Assembly: GCF_947504225.1 (NCBI RefSeq)
Contig: NZ_CANNGT010000003.1
Location: 1-56,287, forward strand
Source: Brumimicrobium ulvae
Lineage (GTDB): Bacteria > Bacteroidota > Bacteroidia > Flavobacteriales_D > Crocinitomicaceae
Direction: 5' to 3'
Length of the DNA: 56,287 nucleotides
Shown here: positions 19,301 to 26,306 of the stretch, piece after piece
Layout of the letters: each line of letters starts with the position of its first letter
How positions within the stretch are numbered: the stretch's first letter is position 1
The notes under the pieces: model-generated
Databases searched by the model: none
What the model saw: the letters and a program-made list of their open reading frames with translations, nothing else
What the model was told of the DNA's origin: nothing
Made by a program: the position numbers and the translations under genes

Positions 19301-20316
19301 CAATTGAAAGTGGTCAGAATGCTATCTTAGTTGCTGAAGAAGGAGTTGAGTATACCAGCGGAACAACGGTTGAAAAAGTCATTGACGAATTCGCTTACAA
19401 CAAAGCACCTGGAGCTGCTGAAGCAGATGTAGCAGAAACCAAAATGGGCTTATACTTTACCGTTCAAGTTGGGGTGTACAACAGACCTGTAAGTTCTGCT
19501 CAGCTATTCAATATAACTCCATTGATCACCAAAAGAATGTCCAATGGTCAAATTCGTTATTCTACAGGAATCTTTAGTTCTCTTGTTGACGCCAAACCAA
19601 AACAAAGAGAAGCAATTGATGTCGGAGTTACTGATGCTTTCGTTACTGCGTATTATAAAGGGGAAAGAATTTCTATCACAGAAGCGCATGCCCTACTTGC
19701 TGAAAAAGGAAATGATATTCTAGAACTGAATAATCCTACTGAAATTAGTAACAACAAAGTTCACAGCACCACAAACAACAGCACACCTCGAAAACCAGAA
19801 GAATTCCTTGAAGGAAAAGACATTCAATCTATGTGGGTTTCTAAATCTAAATATGACGAATATCCTGCACAGGTATTAAACCGTTACAACGAAGAAGGGG
19901 ACTTGTTCTATTATGACTCTATTTCCCGAAACGTTAAAAGCTTTGTCTTTACGGAAGCTGCAGAAACTCCACTATTCATCAGTGAATTTGAAACGGTTAA
20001 CTTATACAATTACGCATATTTCGTAAAAAATAAAAATGCTGAAAAACGTTCTGAAGCCATTTCTGATTCAGATAAAAGTACACTCACCTTAAACGTTAGG
20101 GTGTTGGCCAAAGACCTCAATTCAGATTTATTCGAGACCATTCTCAATGCTCCTTTCAATAAGGAAATGACTACCGATGAAAAGAGTTTATCTGTAAAGT
20201 TCTTTATGTTGAACACCCCAGAGAATGAAAGAACTGTCAATCAACTTCAAATTCTTTTGGCCAAGTTGGGAGCAACTCATATTTCTAAGTTTAAAAACGC
20301 AACGAACAGCAATTGA
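13366..20316 (+). CDS. PorE-like giant envelope protein: TPR, PD40 propeller, coiled coil, two SPOR-like domains
   Basis: 2316 aa. Signal peptide (~1-21, ending HTHAQ). TPR repeats ~25-150. PD40 beta-propeller ~198-335 (RIYYSSYGDNN, DFPYMHPSGKYLYFSS, GGYDIF). A carboxypeptidase-regulatory-like beta domain ~345-425. A long E/K/Q-rich coiled-coil region ~430-1880 with a four-fold internal repeat. Then two SPOR-like domains at ~1885-1970 (VFRVQIGAFAKPVP) and ~2026-2110 (YFTVQVGVYNRPVS), and a ~200-aa tail. The N-terminal order TPR-PD40-CRD is that of PorE, a T9SS outer-membrane lipoprotein that binds peptidoglycan through an OmpA domain. Here no OmpA domain is seen, and SPOR-like domains, which bind denuded glycan, may serve instead (inference). 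No lipobox. Starts 36 bp after plsY. Confidence 0.85.
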   Translation: MSLKIKIFVLFILFGAIHTHAQETREDIEKKALSLFQSEEFIEATPLYLRLLSLEPRNPDYNYRYGTCLLFNSGEKQDAFKYLNYSIQQSNKVDDEAFYYLGKAYHLNFQFDKAIKNYEIYKQKAGSRSLEKLNVDRQIEMCRNGKSLIANISETVVLNKTKINKESFFRIYDLKDIGGELIVTEEFQSRLDKKNNHVPLIHFPSHSRRIYYSSYGDNNSHKDIYVRTRLPDNTWSKAQAVFGDVNTSLNEDFPYMHPSGKYLYFSSEGHNSMGGYDIFRSPYDPETNSFGPPENMDISISSPDNDFLYIVDSLDRYAYFASQRESEGNNVHVYNVRVERFPIQMVILKGQFNSTIDPSEKALNITVKNNSGELMGKFNTSPKGDYLINLPKGGRYEFIVSVGEKEQLHRQFIELPYLKEFRPLKQVITESQKDQAEVIIFKNLFDERFENEGEIIAEAIKLKSKMEVNSQQFDIDSLDQVREQRKLFDKIGLSAFTNVEIHDLIKSKYGNLNERQIKTQELIGKANATLDQGNHKIESALNKADSLMQLAKISDQNQRAKRYSQLAQKELDKAKHYQAEMDNAKVVLKYLETDFKEKEEQLTEAKSLYEVTKELAINDDDQLIAILNEHKDFVSEELLEETNLDAHFEFVTQINADLQAQEEMKLRQKQLEANQKALENKLAQLNKDYEAASKRKKEEIGLEISRYENQNADLKNEIKYIDDQLNAQGDFNGQKEALAEILKSENTAKENTSSSEIVKKNNDLIAQQDKLNSDNEAFALKNDIDITEEALNQVNEDIALNTSENNNTTVEHTGDSTTNETEEITSEEELAELTSEIIFNKLDPNYLEEIEQIETEIANGKATKTDLLERKQQALVVVESTQSQFKAEIEKGNPDPTLPTKIELLSEVKSQLNTEINDLNQKIAEENIIAEETMTNTQESNIEEGQNTTNKNNTSPLSAETVFTEIDPNYPQDIQALEQKVKQGNSTKQAILDRKKQALTGIEAAQSEIQNEIDSGNNNDDLATKSDLLSQIEVQIKSEIDELSNAIEAENKHAETNTSTSNTSASNTSSEEENPLSPSTPAELFAELDPTYLKDIKEIENEIEKGLTTSKELLERKHQALITIEDATTNLVAKKENGNDDAELSTQIEFLSQIERQLTDEIQVLKKTIEENDVITDENEFTPEAILAELDPEYLNDISQLEKDISNGTKSKKDLVKRKYIAKISVEEHSSEAIQQKESGVTQPGLEQKIKAFAELDEQLDKEIDALENEIIAEQLHGVAPKEMSYRDQVLDQADKGFKEQISSLLKSFHSGENNYEELLYAQEVHLSKINTAIEKKEGKTPEELNILTEERDQTLQFIEELKAAQGKEEFNINKAYKESLKRVLLNKQEFDLIEAEPQDINEANVKAQALENIILQLNRDIKASNNSLEIRYLNIVKKELVKKRRNVSFEFGEVTQTSEHPDHVDLSKIQEEFSVELSYEQKEEFKSLFEAKNKLLAEELENPSLKEDSKHQEKIEALDDQIASKESIVLERSIENLNNFLNRSLEQTIDDNGTPTLAMLKAQQNKLEINHLIREAKEVKDPKQQRDLLQSIQTKQNATLKEVRSEQKEKKANEVMKSIAEHSDFENISPVDILKTEEDIQQEQKEIGIELLSVQDQIKEINAKIPNGNRKEKAILEENKEMLVEIESLLQSKFEENASHLSFIDEQKKKDAEEGIDKNAIETQLTYVEEVEIAQSEEYKTVLQENNKLNQLQHDLKAKEAQLISEQNKLKILTSTKNKNITNEENVFTEEEKKTIEKHMKQINEVSGEIKTLRAEVNKQLKEVKQKLPETPEEKAKIENMIARDVAPINEAPTLPVIATGLVINPNNKNNYSDENPIPLKVESPKGLVFRVQIGAFAKPVPNNTFTEFSPITGDVVRPGLIRYVAGMFNSRATATEARNQIRTMGYSDAFVVAYCDGERVPVYRAIELMNSGACVPTIESGQNAILVAEEGVEYTSGTTVEKVIDEFAYNKAPGAAEADVAETKMGLYFTVQVGVYNRPVSSAQLFNITPLITKRMSNGQIRYSTGIFSSLVDAKPKQREAIDVGVTDAFVTAYYKGERISITEAHALLAEKGNDILELNNPTEISNNKVHSTTNNSTPRKPEEFLEGKDIQSMWVSKSKYDEYPAQVLNRYNEEGDLFYYDSISRNVKSFVFTEAAETPLFISEFETVNLYNYAYFVKNKNAEKRSEAISDSDKSTLTLNVRVLAKDLNSDLFETILNAPFNKEMTTDEKSLSVKFFMLNTPENERTVNQLQILLAKLGATHISKFKNATNSN
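15871..17181 (+). repeat. four-fold ~90-residue repeat inside the PorE-like protein
   Basis: Units begin near 15871, 16243, 16609 and 16915. Each reads (A/V)-E-(L/I)-DP-x-Y at its head, then an acidic helix, an (L/I)xxRKxxAL segment, an (E/K)xGN(x)DxxLxTK linker, and a final helix xxLxxQLxxEIxxLxxxI. Units 1-3 are separated by Thr/Ser/Asn-rich linkers of variable length; unit 4 follows unit 3 directly. They look like helical-hairpin spacers made by duplication. Confidence 0.8.
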
Positions 20317-20403
20317 TTTAATTGAAATTTCTGTCATATTCACACGCTATTTCAGAATTGTTAATTATTTTGGAGCGCGAAAGAAAAAACAACACACAAT
20401 TTC

Positions 20404-22071
20404 ATGAAGAATTCAATTTTATTTCTCCTTTGTAGTTTATTTTTATTGGTCAACTCTACCATCGGTCAAGAACATGTCATGGTCAGTGGTAAAGACTCAT
20501 TAGTCATTACAAAAGAAGAAGTTCCAGAAGAGGTGCTAAAAAAAATGCAAGCTTATGACTTTGGTAGTGAGATTAAAAAATTCAATGAATCTGCTTATGG
20601 TGTGTTCAATTTCAATGATGATGACAGAAGGGTTTTTAAAAACGCAGATCAGATTCAAGTGGTCTTCAACGAAGACACTTTAATTATAAGTGAAATTGGA
20701 AATATCTTTTTCAAAAATCCTGGACCTGAAGAAATCATTAAAGTAAATGTTATTCCATCAAGAAATGGAGAAGAGTTAGGTTTCACAGGACATAAAGGGG
20801 AAACGAAAATTAGCTTTTTAGCAAAAGCTCCGAAAAATGCTTTGATTACAGACGATAGAATTGTTTTGGGGATTCTAGCAGTGATTCTGGCCTTGATTTT
20901 TTATACCTCAGGACTTAACAGAAAAAGTTGGAAAAGATTGTATACTGTTATTCCAGCCTTGTTCCTATGTTATATGGTTCCAGCGACCTTGACTTCATTC
21001 AATATTATTGATCCAGAAGCAACCAATCTTTATTATATGGCCAGTAGATATTTACTTCCTGGGTCATTGATTCTACTTATCCTTTCAGCTGACATCAAAA
21101 GTTTACTTGGTCTAGGTTCGAAGAGTTTAATTATGTTCTTCACCGGAACAATTGGAATTATCTTAGGAGGAGTTTTTGCAGTGTGGATTTTCACATTCAT
21201 CGATCCTGAAACAGTTGGCGGAGTTGGAAATGAAGCCACATGGAGAGGATTAGCAACCATTGCAGGGAGTTGGATTGGTGGAGGTGCCAATCAAACAGCT
21301 ATGCTTGAAACCTACAACTATAAAGAAACGCTATTTGGAGGGATGATCTTGGTGGACATCGTTGTGGCAAATATTTGGATGGCAGTGATTCTCTTTGGAA
21401 TCAGCAAGAAAAATAAAATCGATAAATGGTTAAAGGCAGACAGTAGTGCAATAGATGAATTGGTTGTTAAAGTAGAAGACTTTCAAAGTTCAGTAGAACG
21501 TAAAGCGACCTTAACAGACTTTATGGTAATCACCGGATTGGTGTTTGGAGGTGTTGCAATTGCACATTTTGCAGGAACATTCCTTTCTGAATTCTTCTTA
21601 GAAAACTATGGAAAAGGAAGTACTTTCGCTAGTCAATTTTTCTGGATGGTGGTTATTTCAACGATATATGGATTCATTTTAAGTTTCACAAGAGCCAAGA
21701 ATTATGAAGGTGCTGGAGCTTCTAAAATTGGGTCTGTTTTCTTATACATTCTTGTCGCTACAATAGGGATGAAGGTAGACATCACCCAAATCTTTGAAAA
21801 GCCTTTATTGATTTTTGTTGGACTGATCTGGATGGCCTTCCATGCAACTCTCTTAATTGTTGTTGCCAAATTAATTCGTGCTCCGTTCTTCTTCTTGGCA
21901 GTGGGTAGTCAAGCCAATGTTGGTGGTGCCGCCTCTGCTCCTATCGTTGCCAATGCCTTTCATCCTGCCCTAACAACTGTTGGAGTCCTGATGGCTGTGG
22001 TCGGTTACTTTATTGGAACCTTTGGTGCATTTATGGCTGCAGAATTAATGCGGATGGTCGCTCCAATGTAA
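20404..22071 (+). CDS. DUF819 family membrane protein with extra exported N-terminal domain
   Basis: 555 aa. Residues ~155-555 match the DUF819 (PF05684) integral membrane family, predicted transporter-like, with about ten hydrophobic helices and conserved phrases such as GSWIGGGANQTAM and GSQANVGGAASAPIVA. Unlike ordinary members (about 400 aa), it has a signal peptide (1-21, ending STIGQ) and a ~130-aa soluble domain (~22-150) containing YDFGSEIKKFNESAYGVF before the first membrane helix. This domain should sit in the periplasm; I do not recognise it. Gap of 87 bp from the previous gene suggests its own promoter, and the HDAC-like gene follows within 6 bp. Substrate unknown. Confidence 0.85.
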   Translation: MKNSILFLLCSLFLLVNSTIGQEHVMVSGKDSLVITKEEVPEEVLKKMQAYDFGSEIKKFNESAYGVFNFNDDDRRVFKNADQIQVVFNEDTLIISEIGNIFFKNPGPEEIIKVNVIPSRNGEELGFTGHKGETKISFLAKAPKNALITDDRIVLGILAVILALIFYTSGLNRKSWKRLYTVIPALFLCYMVPATLTSFNIIDPEATNLYYMASRYLLPGSLILLILSADIKSLLGLGSKSLIMFFTGTIGIILGGVFAVWIFTFIDPETVGGVGNEATWRGLATIAGSWIGGGANQTAMLETYNYKETLFGGMILVDIVVANIWMAVILFGISKKNKIDKWLKADSSAIDELVVKVEDFQSSVERKATLTDFMVITGLVFGGVAIAHFAGTFLSEFFLENYGKGSTFASQFFWMVVISTIYGFILSFTRAKNYEGAGASKIGSVFLYILVATIGMKVDITQIFEKPLLIFVGLIWMAFHATLLIVVAKLIRAPFFFLAVGSQANVGGAASAPIVANAFHPALTTVGVLMAVVGYFIGTFGAFMAAELMRMVAPM

Positions 22072-22077
22072 TTGAGC

Positions 22078-22980
22078 ATGCTCAAAATTGCTTTTCATCA
22101 AAAATACGTTCATCCTTTGCCCGAAGGTCATCGCTTTCCTATGGCTAAATATGAACTGCTTCCCCAGCAATTACTTTTGGAAGGAACTGTTGATGAAACT
22201 GCTTTTTTTAGTCCAGGAATTATCGAAAAAGAGATGGTGTTATCAGCCCATACCAAAGAGTATTTCAAGGATTTAACAAACTTAAATCTGGACCGAAAAG
22301 CACAACGAAAAACAGGATTTGTTCATGATCATGAATTAATACTCCGTGAACAAATCATCATGGAAGGAACACGTATGTGTACCGAATTTGCACTACTTCA
22401 TGGTGTTTCAATGAATATTTCGGGAGGAACCCATCATGCTTTTTCAGACCGAGGAGAAGGATTTTGTATGTTAAACGATCAGGCAATCGCAGCCCAATGG
22501 TTATTGAATTCTAAAAAGGCAAAAAAGATATTGATCATCGATTTGGATGTTCACCAAGGAAATGGAACTGCTGAAATCTTTCAAAATACTCCTGAAGTCT
22601 TTACCTTTAGCATGCATGGCGCCAATAATTACCCTTTGAAGAAAGAAAAATCAGACCTTGATATTAATCTGCCTGATGGAATCAAAGATTCTGAGTATCT
22701 TTACTTACTTGAAAAGTCCTTAAACGACATCTTAAAGGTTTTTACTCCCGATTTTTTGTTTTATCAGTCAGGAATTGATATTATAGAGACAGATAAACTT
22801 GGGCGACTCGGAGTGAGTATCCAAGGATGTAAAAAAAGAGACGAAATAGTATTTCAGATGGCGCATCAACTAAGCTTACCTATTGTTGCAAGCATGGGAG
22901 GTGGCTATTCTGAAGAAATTAAATATATAATAGAAGCACATGCAAATACATTCAGGACCGCACAATACATCTACTTTTAA
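22078..22980 (+). CDS. histone-deacetylase-fold metal-dependent amidohydrolase
   Basis: 300 aa from ATG 22078; a TTG two codons earlier (22072) is possible but less likely. Arginase/deacetylase superfamily, class II/acetoin-utilisation-like. Active-site residues are kept: H119-H120 (GGTHHAF), zinc ligands D157 and H159 (DLDVHQGNG) and D234 (QSGIDIIETD), and the Tyr in MGGGYS (Y277). Probably deacetylates a small N-acetylated substrate such as a polyamine, or a protein lysine; the sequence does not say which. Follows DUF819 by 6 bp and overlaps the TspO gene by 41 bp, so translation of the two is probably coupled. Confidence 0.9.
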   Translation: MLKIAFHQKYVHPLPEGHRFPMAKYELLPQQLLLEGTVDETAFFSPGIIEKEMVLSAHTKEYFKDLTNLNLDRKAQRKTGFVHDHELILREQIIMEGTRMCTEFALLHGVSMNISGGTHHAFSDRGEGFCMLNDQAIAAQWLLNSKKAKKILIIDLDVHQGNGTAEIFQNTPEVFTFSMHGANNYPLKKEKSDLDINLPDGIKDSEYLYLLEKSLNDILKVFTPDFLFYQSGIDIIETDKLGRLGVSIQGCKKRDEIVFQMAHQLSLPIVASMGGGYSEEIKYIIEAHANTFRTAQYIYF

Positions 22981-23470
22981 AAGTGGACTTTGGTGGAAAA
23001 TAGTAGTTAGTTCAATCGTTTTTCTTGGATTAGGAATCCTTAGTGGATTATGTTCAATGAATGGATATGAAGCTTGGTATGATGAACTCAACAAACCGTT
23101 TTTTAATCCGCCTGCTTGGGTTTTTGGTCCCGCGTGGACTATTCTTTATATTTTGATGGGCGGGTCTTTTGCAATTATCTGGCAAATTGTAGCCATTGGC
23201 CGCTACCCTATTATTATTAAATTTGCTAAAAGAGGACTGGTTATTTTTCTGCTTCACTTTGTTTTGAACTTAGCATGGACACCAATTTTCTTTGGACTAC
23301 AAATGCCTGTATTAGCCCTTGTTGTCATTTTCATGCTATTGGCTTTGGTCATCATCCTAATACGCCATTTTTATAGACTCGATCGCTTATCTGCATTCTT
23401 ATTGATTCCATATCTATTGTGGATTAGCTTTGCAACAGCTTTAAACCTTGCGATTGTTGTTTTAAATTAA
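22940..23470 (+). CDS. tspO: TspO/MBR-family membrane protein
   Basis: 176 aa, five hydrophobic helices. Conserved blocks: WYDELNKPFFNPPAWVFGP, WTILYILMG, LNLAWTPIFFGLQ, and PYLLWISFATALN near the end. TspO proteins bind porphyrins/cholesterol-like ligands and act in stress responses in the cytoplasmic (in some bacteria outer) membrane. The ATG at 22940 lies inside the HDAC-like gene; the next Met (23054) is inside the protein core, so the overlapping start is probably real. The ~17 residues before the first helix make it a little longer than typical (150-160 aa). Confidence 0.93.
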   Translation: MQIHSGPHNTSTFKSGLWWKIVVSSIVFLGLGILSGLCSMNGYEAWYDELNKPFFNPPAWVFGPAWTILYILMGGSFAIIWQIVAIGRYPIIIKFAKRGLVIFLLHFVLNLAWTPIFFGLQMPVLALVVIFMLLALVIILIRHFYRLDRLSAFLLIPYLLWISFATALNLAIVVLN

Positions 23471-23473
23471 AAT

Positions 23474-23965
23474 ATGGTTTTTTTTAAGTCCATTAGTCAT
23501 TGTTTGACCGTCCTTTTCGGGGCCTCACTGCTCCTGGCTTCGTGTACCTTAACAACGGAGCAAGAGACCAAACTTAATGCAGACATGAACCTTTTGATCA
23601 AAGTACGTAACGAAGGTGATGCATTGTCTTATCTGAATTTAACCCATCCCCTGATAGTTAAACATTACAAAGAAAAAGGCGATGCTGTGTTCAAATCAAA
23701 ATTCCAAGAAATGCCACGTCAGAAAGAACAAGACAGAGTTAAAGCTGAATTGATCTACTGGAAAGGAGGATACATCAAGAGTATCGCATCGAACGACTCT
23801 TTGATTCACGCCAAAATTCAATTTACACTAATGCAAAATCATCAAGACCTTGACAGTTCTTCAATTTATTATGGAATCAACAAAAAGCAAAGCTCAAATT
23901 GGACTTTTGTTTCAGCAGCTGACTACTTTACAGTCCTCCCTAAAGAAATGAGGCTGTTTGAATAA
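23474..23965 (+). CDS. small lipoprotein of unknown function
   Basis: 163 aa with a lipoprotein signal: hydrophobic stretch then LLASC with lipidated Cys24. The mature part (NADMNLLIKVRNEGDALSYLN ends a helical region, then strands such as KAELIYWKGGYI and AKIQFTLMQNH) could be an NTF2-like alpha+beta fold, but I cannot assign a family. Begins 3 bp after tspO, so likely the last gene of that operon. A weak TGAGC/GCTCA hairpin follows but lacks a T-run. Confidence 0.72.
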   Translation: MVFFKSISHCLTVLFGASLLLASCTLTTEQETKLNADMNLLIKVRNEGDALSYLNLTHPLIVKHYKEKGDAVFKSKFQEMPRQKEQDRVKAELIYWKGGYIKSIASNDSLIHAKIQFTLMQNHQDLDSSSIYYGINKKQSSNWTFVSAADYFTVLPKEMRLFE

Positions 23966-23998
23966 AGTTAGTTTCTGAGCTTTCATGCTCAACATCAC

Positions 23999-25276
23999 CT
24001 ACTCCTTTATACACCGAACAGAAATCCCAATATCTTTTTCAAAATAATTGCCTTCCAAACCGTCTTCATCTTTAAAAAGATAGAACGCTGCCGGAAAACC
24101 TTCTTCATTGACAGTTTGAGTCCAATACATCGCTAATTCTCTTCCAGATTGAAACTGCCCATCATTTGCACGATAGCCTGAAGGTACCGCTTTGAATTTA
24201 TGATCAGAATGTACATAAACAGGAATTGATTTCCATTCTTTTTTATCTTTTAAATGAATGGCTACAGAACTTTTTGAAATAATTTTTTTTGTCATTTTAA
24301 CCACCACAGGTCTAAGCGCTGTTTTTTTATTTAAAACTTGAAGGACAGAAACCCCAAAATTAGACAATACTATGCCTAACTCTCCAATCTGATTGTCAAA
24401 AACAAAATTTTCAATTTCTTTCACCATAATTCCGCGACGAAAATCCTCATAAACACCTCCTCGATCAATAGAACCAGGATCAGCACTAAATAACTGAACC
24501 ATTTCAGCAAAGTTATTTTGTTCTTTAATGACTTGAAGAATACTATCAGCTAAAACCATTGCCTCTTCATCAGTGTATTCTTTTTTGTCAATAAGTAAAT
24601 ACTTCATCGATACATACTCGTTTTCCCTTTGATCAACGACTTTAAACAAAGTAATTTTATCATCACCATCGTTAAGTTGGGTAACTGAACCCACATCCTG
24701 TTTTTCTAAAAACTCAATTTCCTCCTGTGAAAAATGACTCAATCCATGATTAGTATATAAATCTACGACATATCTTACAGGGGAATTTCTTTTATAATCA
24801 TCACTGTGATTGACAACAAACAAAGAATCATTTGAAGTGTTTTGAAAATCAAACTTTAACCTCTCTATAAACTCCTGTGAATTTTTAAGTTGCGGTTCTT
24901 CGACTATTGAAACGTCCATCGTTAAATAAAAATCATTGAGTATTCTAATGTCATCCAAATTCGGTACTCTCCAACCTTTTGGTGCGAGTCCTCTTTTGTC
25001 ATTTACAGCATACCAATTGTACAACTTCCCTCTCTTTTCAGCAGAAGTTGAATCATTGTCATAATAACACCAAGCAGGTTGTTTATCTTCTATGGCTTTT
25101 GTCCACTCCTCTTTAGATTGTGCTTGAGGAATTGGATCACCATTGCGAAAGAAAGCTAAATCAAGGTTCTTTTCATGCCAAACTTGCTTTCCTATACGCA
25201 CTTCTTGAGCATAATTAGATAAAGTTAAAGTCAGGAAAATTAAGCAGCTAATTGATTTTAGTACAGAAGAGTTCAA
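23999..25276 (-). CDS. FISUMP-domain exported protein with an inserted PpiD-like parvulin segment
   Basis: 425 aa, signal peptide 1-23 (ending NYAQ). Residues ~25-115 match the first half of a FISUMP domain (IGKQVWHEKNLDLAFF, WCYYDND, GKLYNWYAV, LAPKGWRVPN). Residues ~362-423 match its second half (SGYRANDGQFQ, MYWTQT, GISVRCIKE). Between them lie ~240 residues resembling the middle of a Bacteroidota PpiD. First comes a partial upstream unit (~140-215: FVVNHSDD, VGSVTQLNDGDDKITLFKV). Then comes a parvulin-type PPIase domain (~219-318: SMKYLLID, FAEMVQLFSADPGS, RGGVYEDFRRGIMV, GELGIVLSNFGVSVLQV). A strand (VVVKMTKKI) follows, as after PpiD parvulin. Single gene, convergent with the lipoprotein. 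Probably periplasmic or surface; whether the PPIase is active is unknown. Confidence 0.82.
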   Translation of the reverse strand: MNSSVLKSISCLIFLTLTLSNYAQEVRIGKQVWHEKNLDLAFFRNGDPIPQAQSKEEWTKAIEDKQPAWCYYDNDSTSAEKRGKLYNWYAVNDKRGLAPKGWRVPNLDDIRILNDFYLTMDVSIVEEPQLKNSQEFIERLKFDFQNTSNDSLFVVNHSDDYKRNSPVRYVVDLYTNHGLSHFSQEEIEFLEKQDVGSVTQLNDGDDKITLFKVVDQRENEYVSMKYLLIDKKEYTDEEAMVLADSILQVIKEQNNFAEMVQLFSADPGSIDRGGVYEDFRRGIMVKEIENFVFDNQIGELGIVLSNFGVSVLQVLNKKTALRPVVVKMTKKIISKSSVAIHLKDKKEWKSIPVYVHSDHKFKAVPSGYRANDGQFQSGRELAMYWTQTVNEEGFPAAFYLFKDEDGLEGNYFEKDIGISVRCIKE

Positions 25277-25459
25277 AGCTTTGTGTTTTATAGTACGAGA
25301 ACAAATATAAAGGAAAAGGATTAAGGTGCTTAATTTAAGCGCTCAATTATAATCATCGTATTGATAATATTATAAATTTTATGACTCTTCTCTATTACAC
25401 ATGAATTGTTTGACTCTTTATGAATTCGTGTGGTTGGAAATTAGTTGAAGAACGATATA

Positions 25460-25840
25460 CTAGTGCGTATCCACCCGAGCAACTACACCACTAAGCACCT
25501 CGTCATCCATTTCCTGTCCTTGGAAGCCATATCGGTAAGCATCGGTTTGATGTGATCTACCCGGCATTTGCATACCATACGGATAATAATCACTATAACT
25601 TACCACATCAGCAAGGAAGTAATCGATATTTCCATTGCCATCATTTACAGGAAGTTTTCGATCTGAAACCACTTCAAGGACGTTCCCTAAATGATTACTC
25701 ATTTCGAAGTATTTATCTCCAATGATATTTTGTGTTGCGGTATTGATATTGACTAAATTTAAATCGCTACTTGCTATAATTTCACCTATTTGTTCTTGGC
25801 CTATTCTGCTTGAACCGTATTGTGTTTGGTCGAGTCCCAT
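25460..25840 (-). pseudogene. RHS repeat-associated core fragment
   Basis: 126 codons that match only the start of the Bacteroidota RHS repeat-associated core: YGSSRIG, EMSNHLGNVLEVVSDRK, YSDYYPYGMQMPGR and YRYGFQGQEMDDEV. A full RHS protein would have many YD repeats before this and a toxin/variable C-terminus after it. Here an in-frame TGA lies 7 codons upstream of the ATG, and after DDEV the frame runs into unrelated SGVVARVDTH and stops. It is therefore a fragment left by recombination or deletion, not a working gene. Neighbouring DNA also holds a broken toxin gene. Confidence 0.8.
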
Positions 25841-26007
25841 CTCGTGGTTGACTGAAGCTCAACTATTATCTTCTAAAAATACAAATATTTTCAAATAAGT
25901 ACTAGTTTTCTAGTTGGAGTTTTTTTGTTGTGTATTACTGGGTGGATGTGTGGGGAGTTAAGGCCACGAGAAGGCTTCGCCTATTCGCGCGGAAGCTTAG
26001 GAGGCTT

Positions 26008-26236
26008 ACCTTTGAAAAACACATCTCTAAAACCATCCAAAATATTAACTTCGTTGAGCTCCTTTCAGTCGGTTCAGGAAAACCCTATGAAGATTCAAAT
26101 TAGGTATAACCAAACCTGAGTCGCTTTTTTGCAGCAATTTCCCTACGGTGTGTATTTTAATGTTTTCGAAGATGAAATTATTATTGTTGCTGTTTTTCAT
26201 ACTTCTCAAAGTCCGAAGAAGTGGAGTATAAGGTAA
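26008..26236 (+). pseudogene. RelE/ParE-family toxin remnant (frameshift plus nonsense codon)
   Basis: Reading across three pieces gives a ParE C-terminal two-thirds. FEKHISKTIQNI (from 26011, frame 1) is followed by SLSSFQSVQENPMKIQIRYNQ (frame 2), then TGA at 26117-26119. In the same frame it continues VAFLQQFPYGVYFN, VFEDEIIIVAVFHTSQSP and KKWSIR to a TAA at 26234-26236. The block QIRY-x5-VAFLQQFPYGVY...VAVFHTSQSPKKW is the standard end of this toxin family, where an Arg is expected at the TGA; a single CGA to TGA change would explain it. The N-terminal third is missing and no antitoxin is seen. Confidence 0.72.
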
Positions 26237-26241
26237 AACGC

Positions 26242-26306
26242 AGCAGTATAACTGCTACGAAGCTGGCTTTTTATTTATTTTACACACCAAGGACTTCCGT
26301 CCTTGG
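26242..26306. repeat. two perfect short hairpins in gene debris
   Basis: AGCAGT-ATA-ACTGCT at 26242-26256, and CCAAGGAC-TTCC-GTCCTTGG at 26287-26306. The second is an 8-bp perfect stem with a 4-base loop. Neither is followed by a T-run convincing enough for a terminator. They resemble REP-type palindromes; I see no second copy in this window. Confidence 0.5.

Noticed and set aside
20225..20407. 60-codon ORF at the end of the PorE-like gene
   Set aside because: Shadow of the large gene running into the next promoter region; no protein-like pattern.
22072..22077. TTG start for the HDAC-like protein
   Set aside because: ATG two codons later gives the same protein without needing a rare start.
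25925..26119. 64-codon ORF as a real gene
   Set aside because: Its second half is part of the ParE remnant and its first half is unrelated palindromic DNA; it ends at the nonsense codon.
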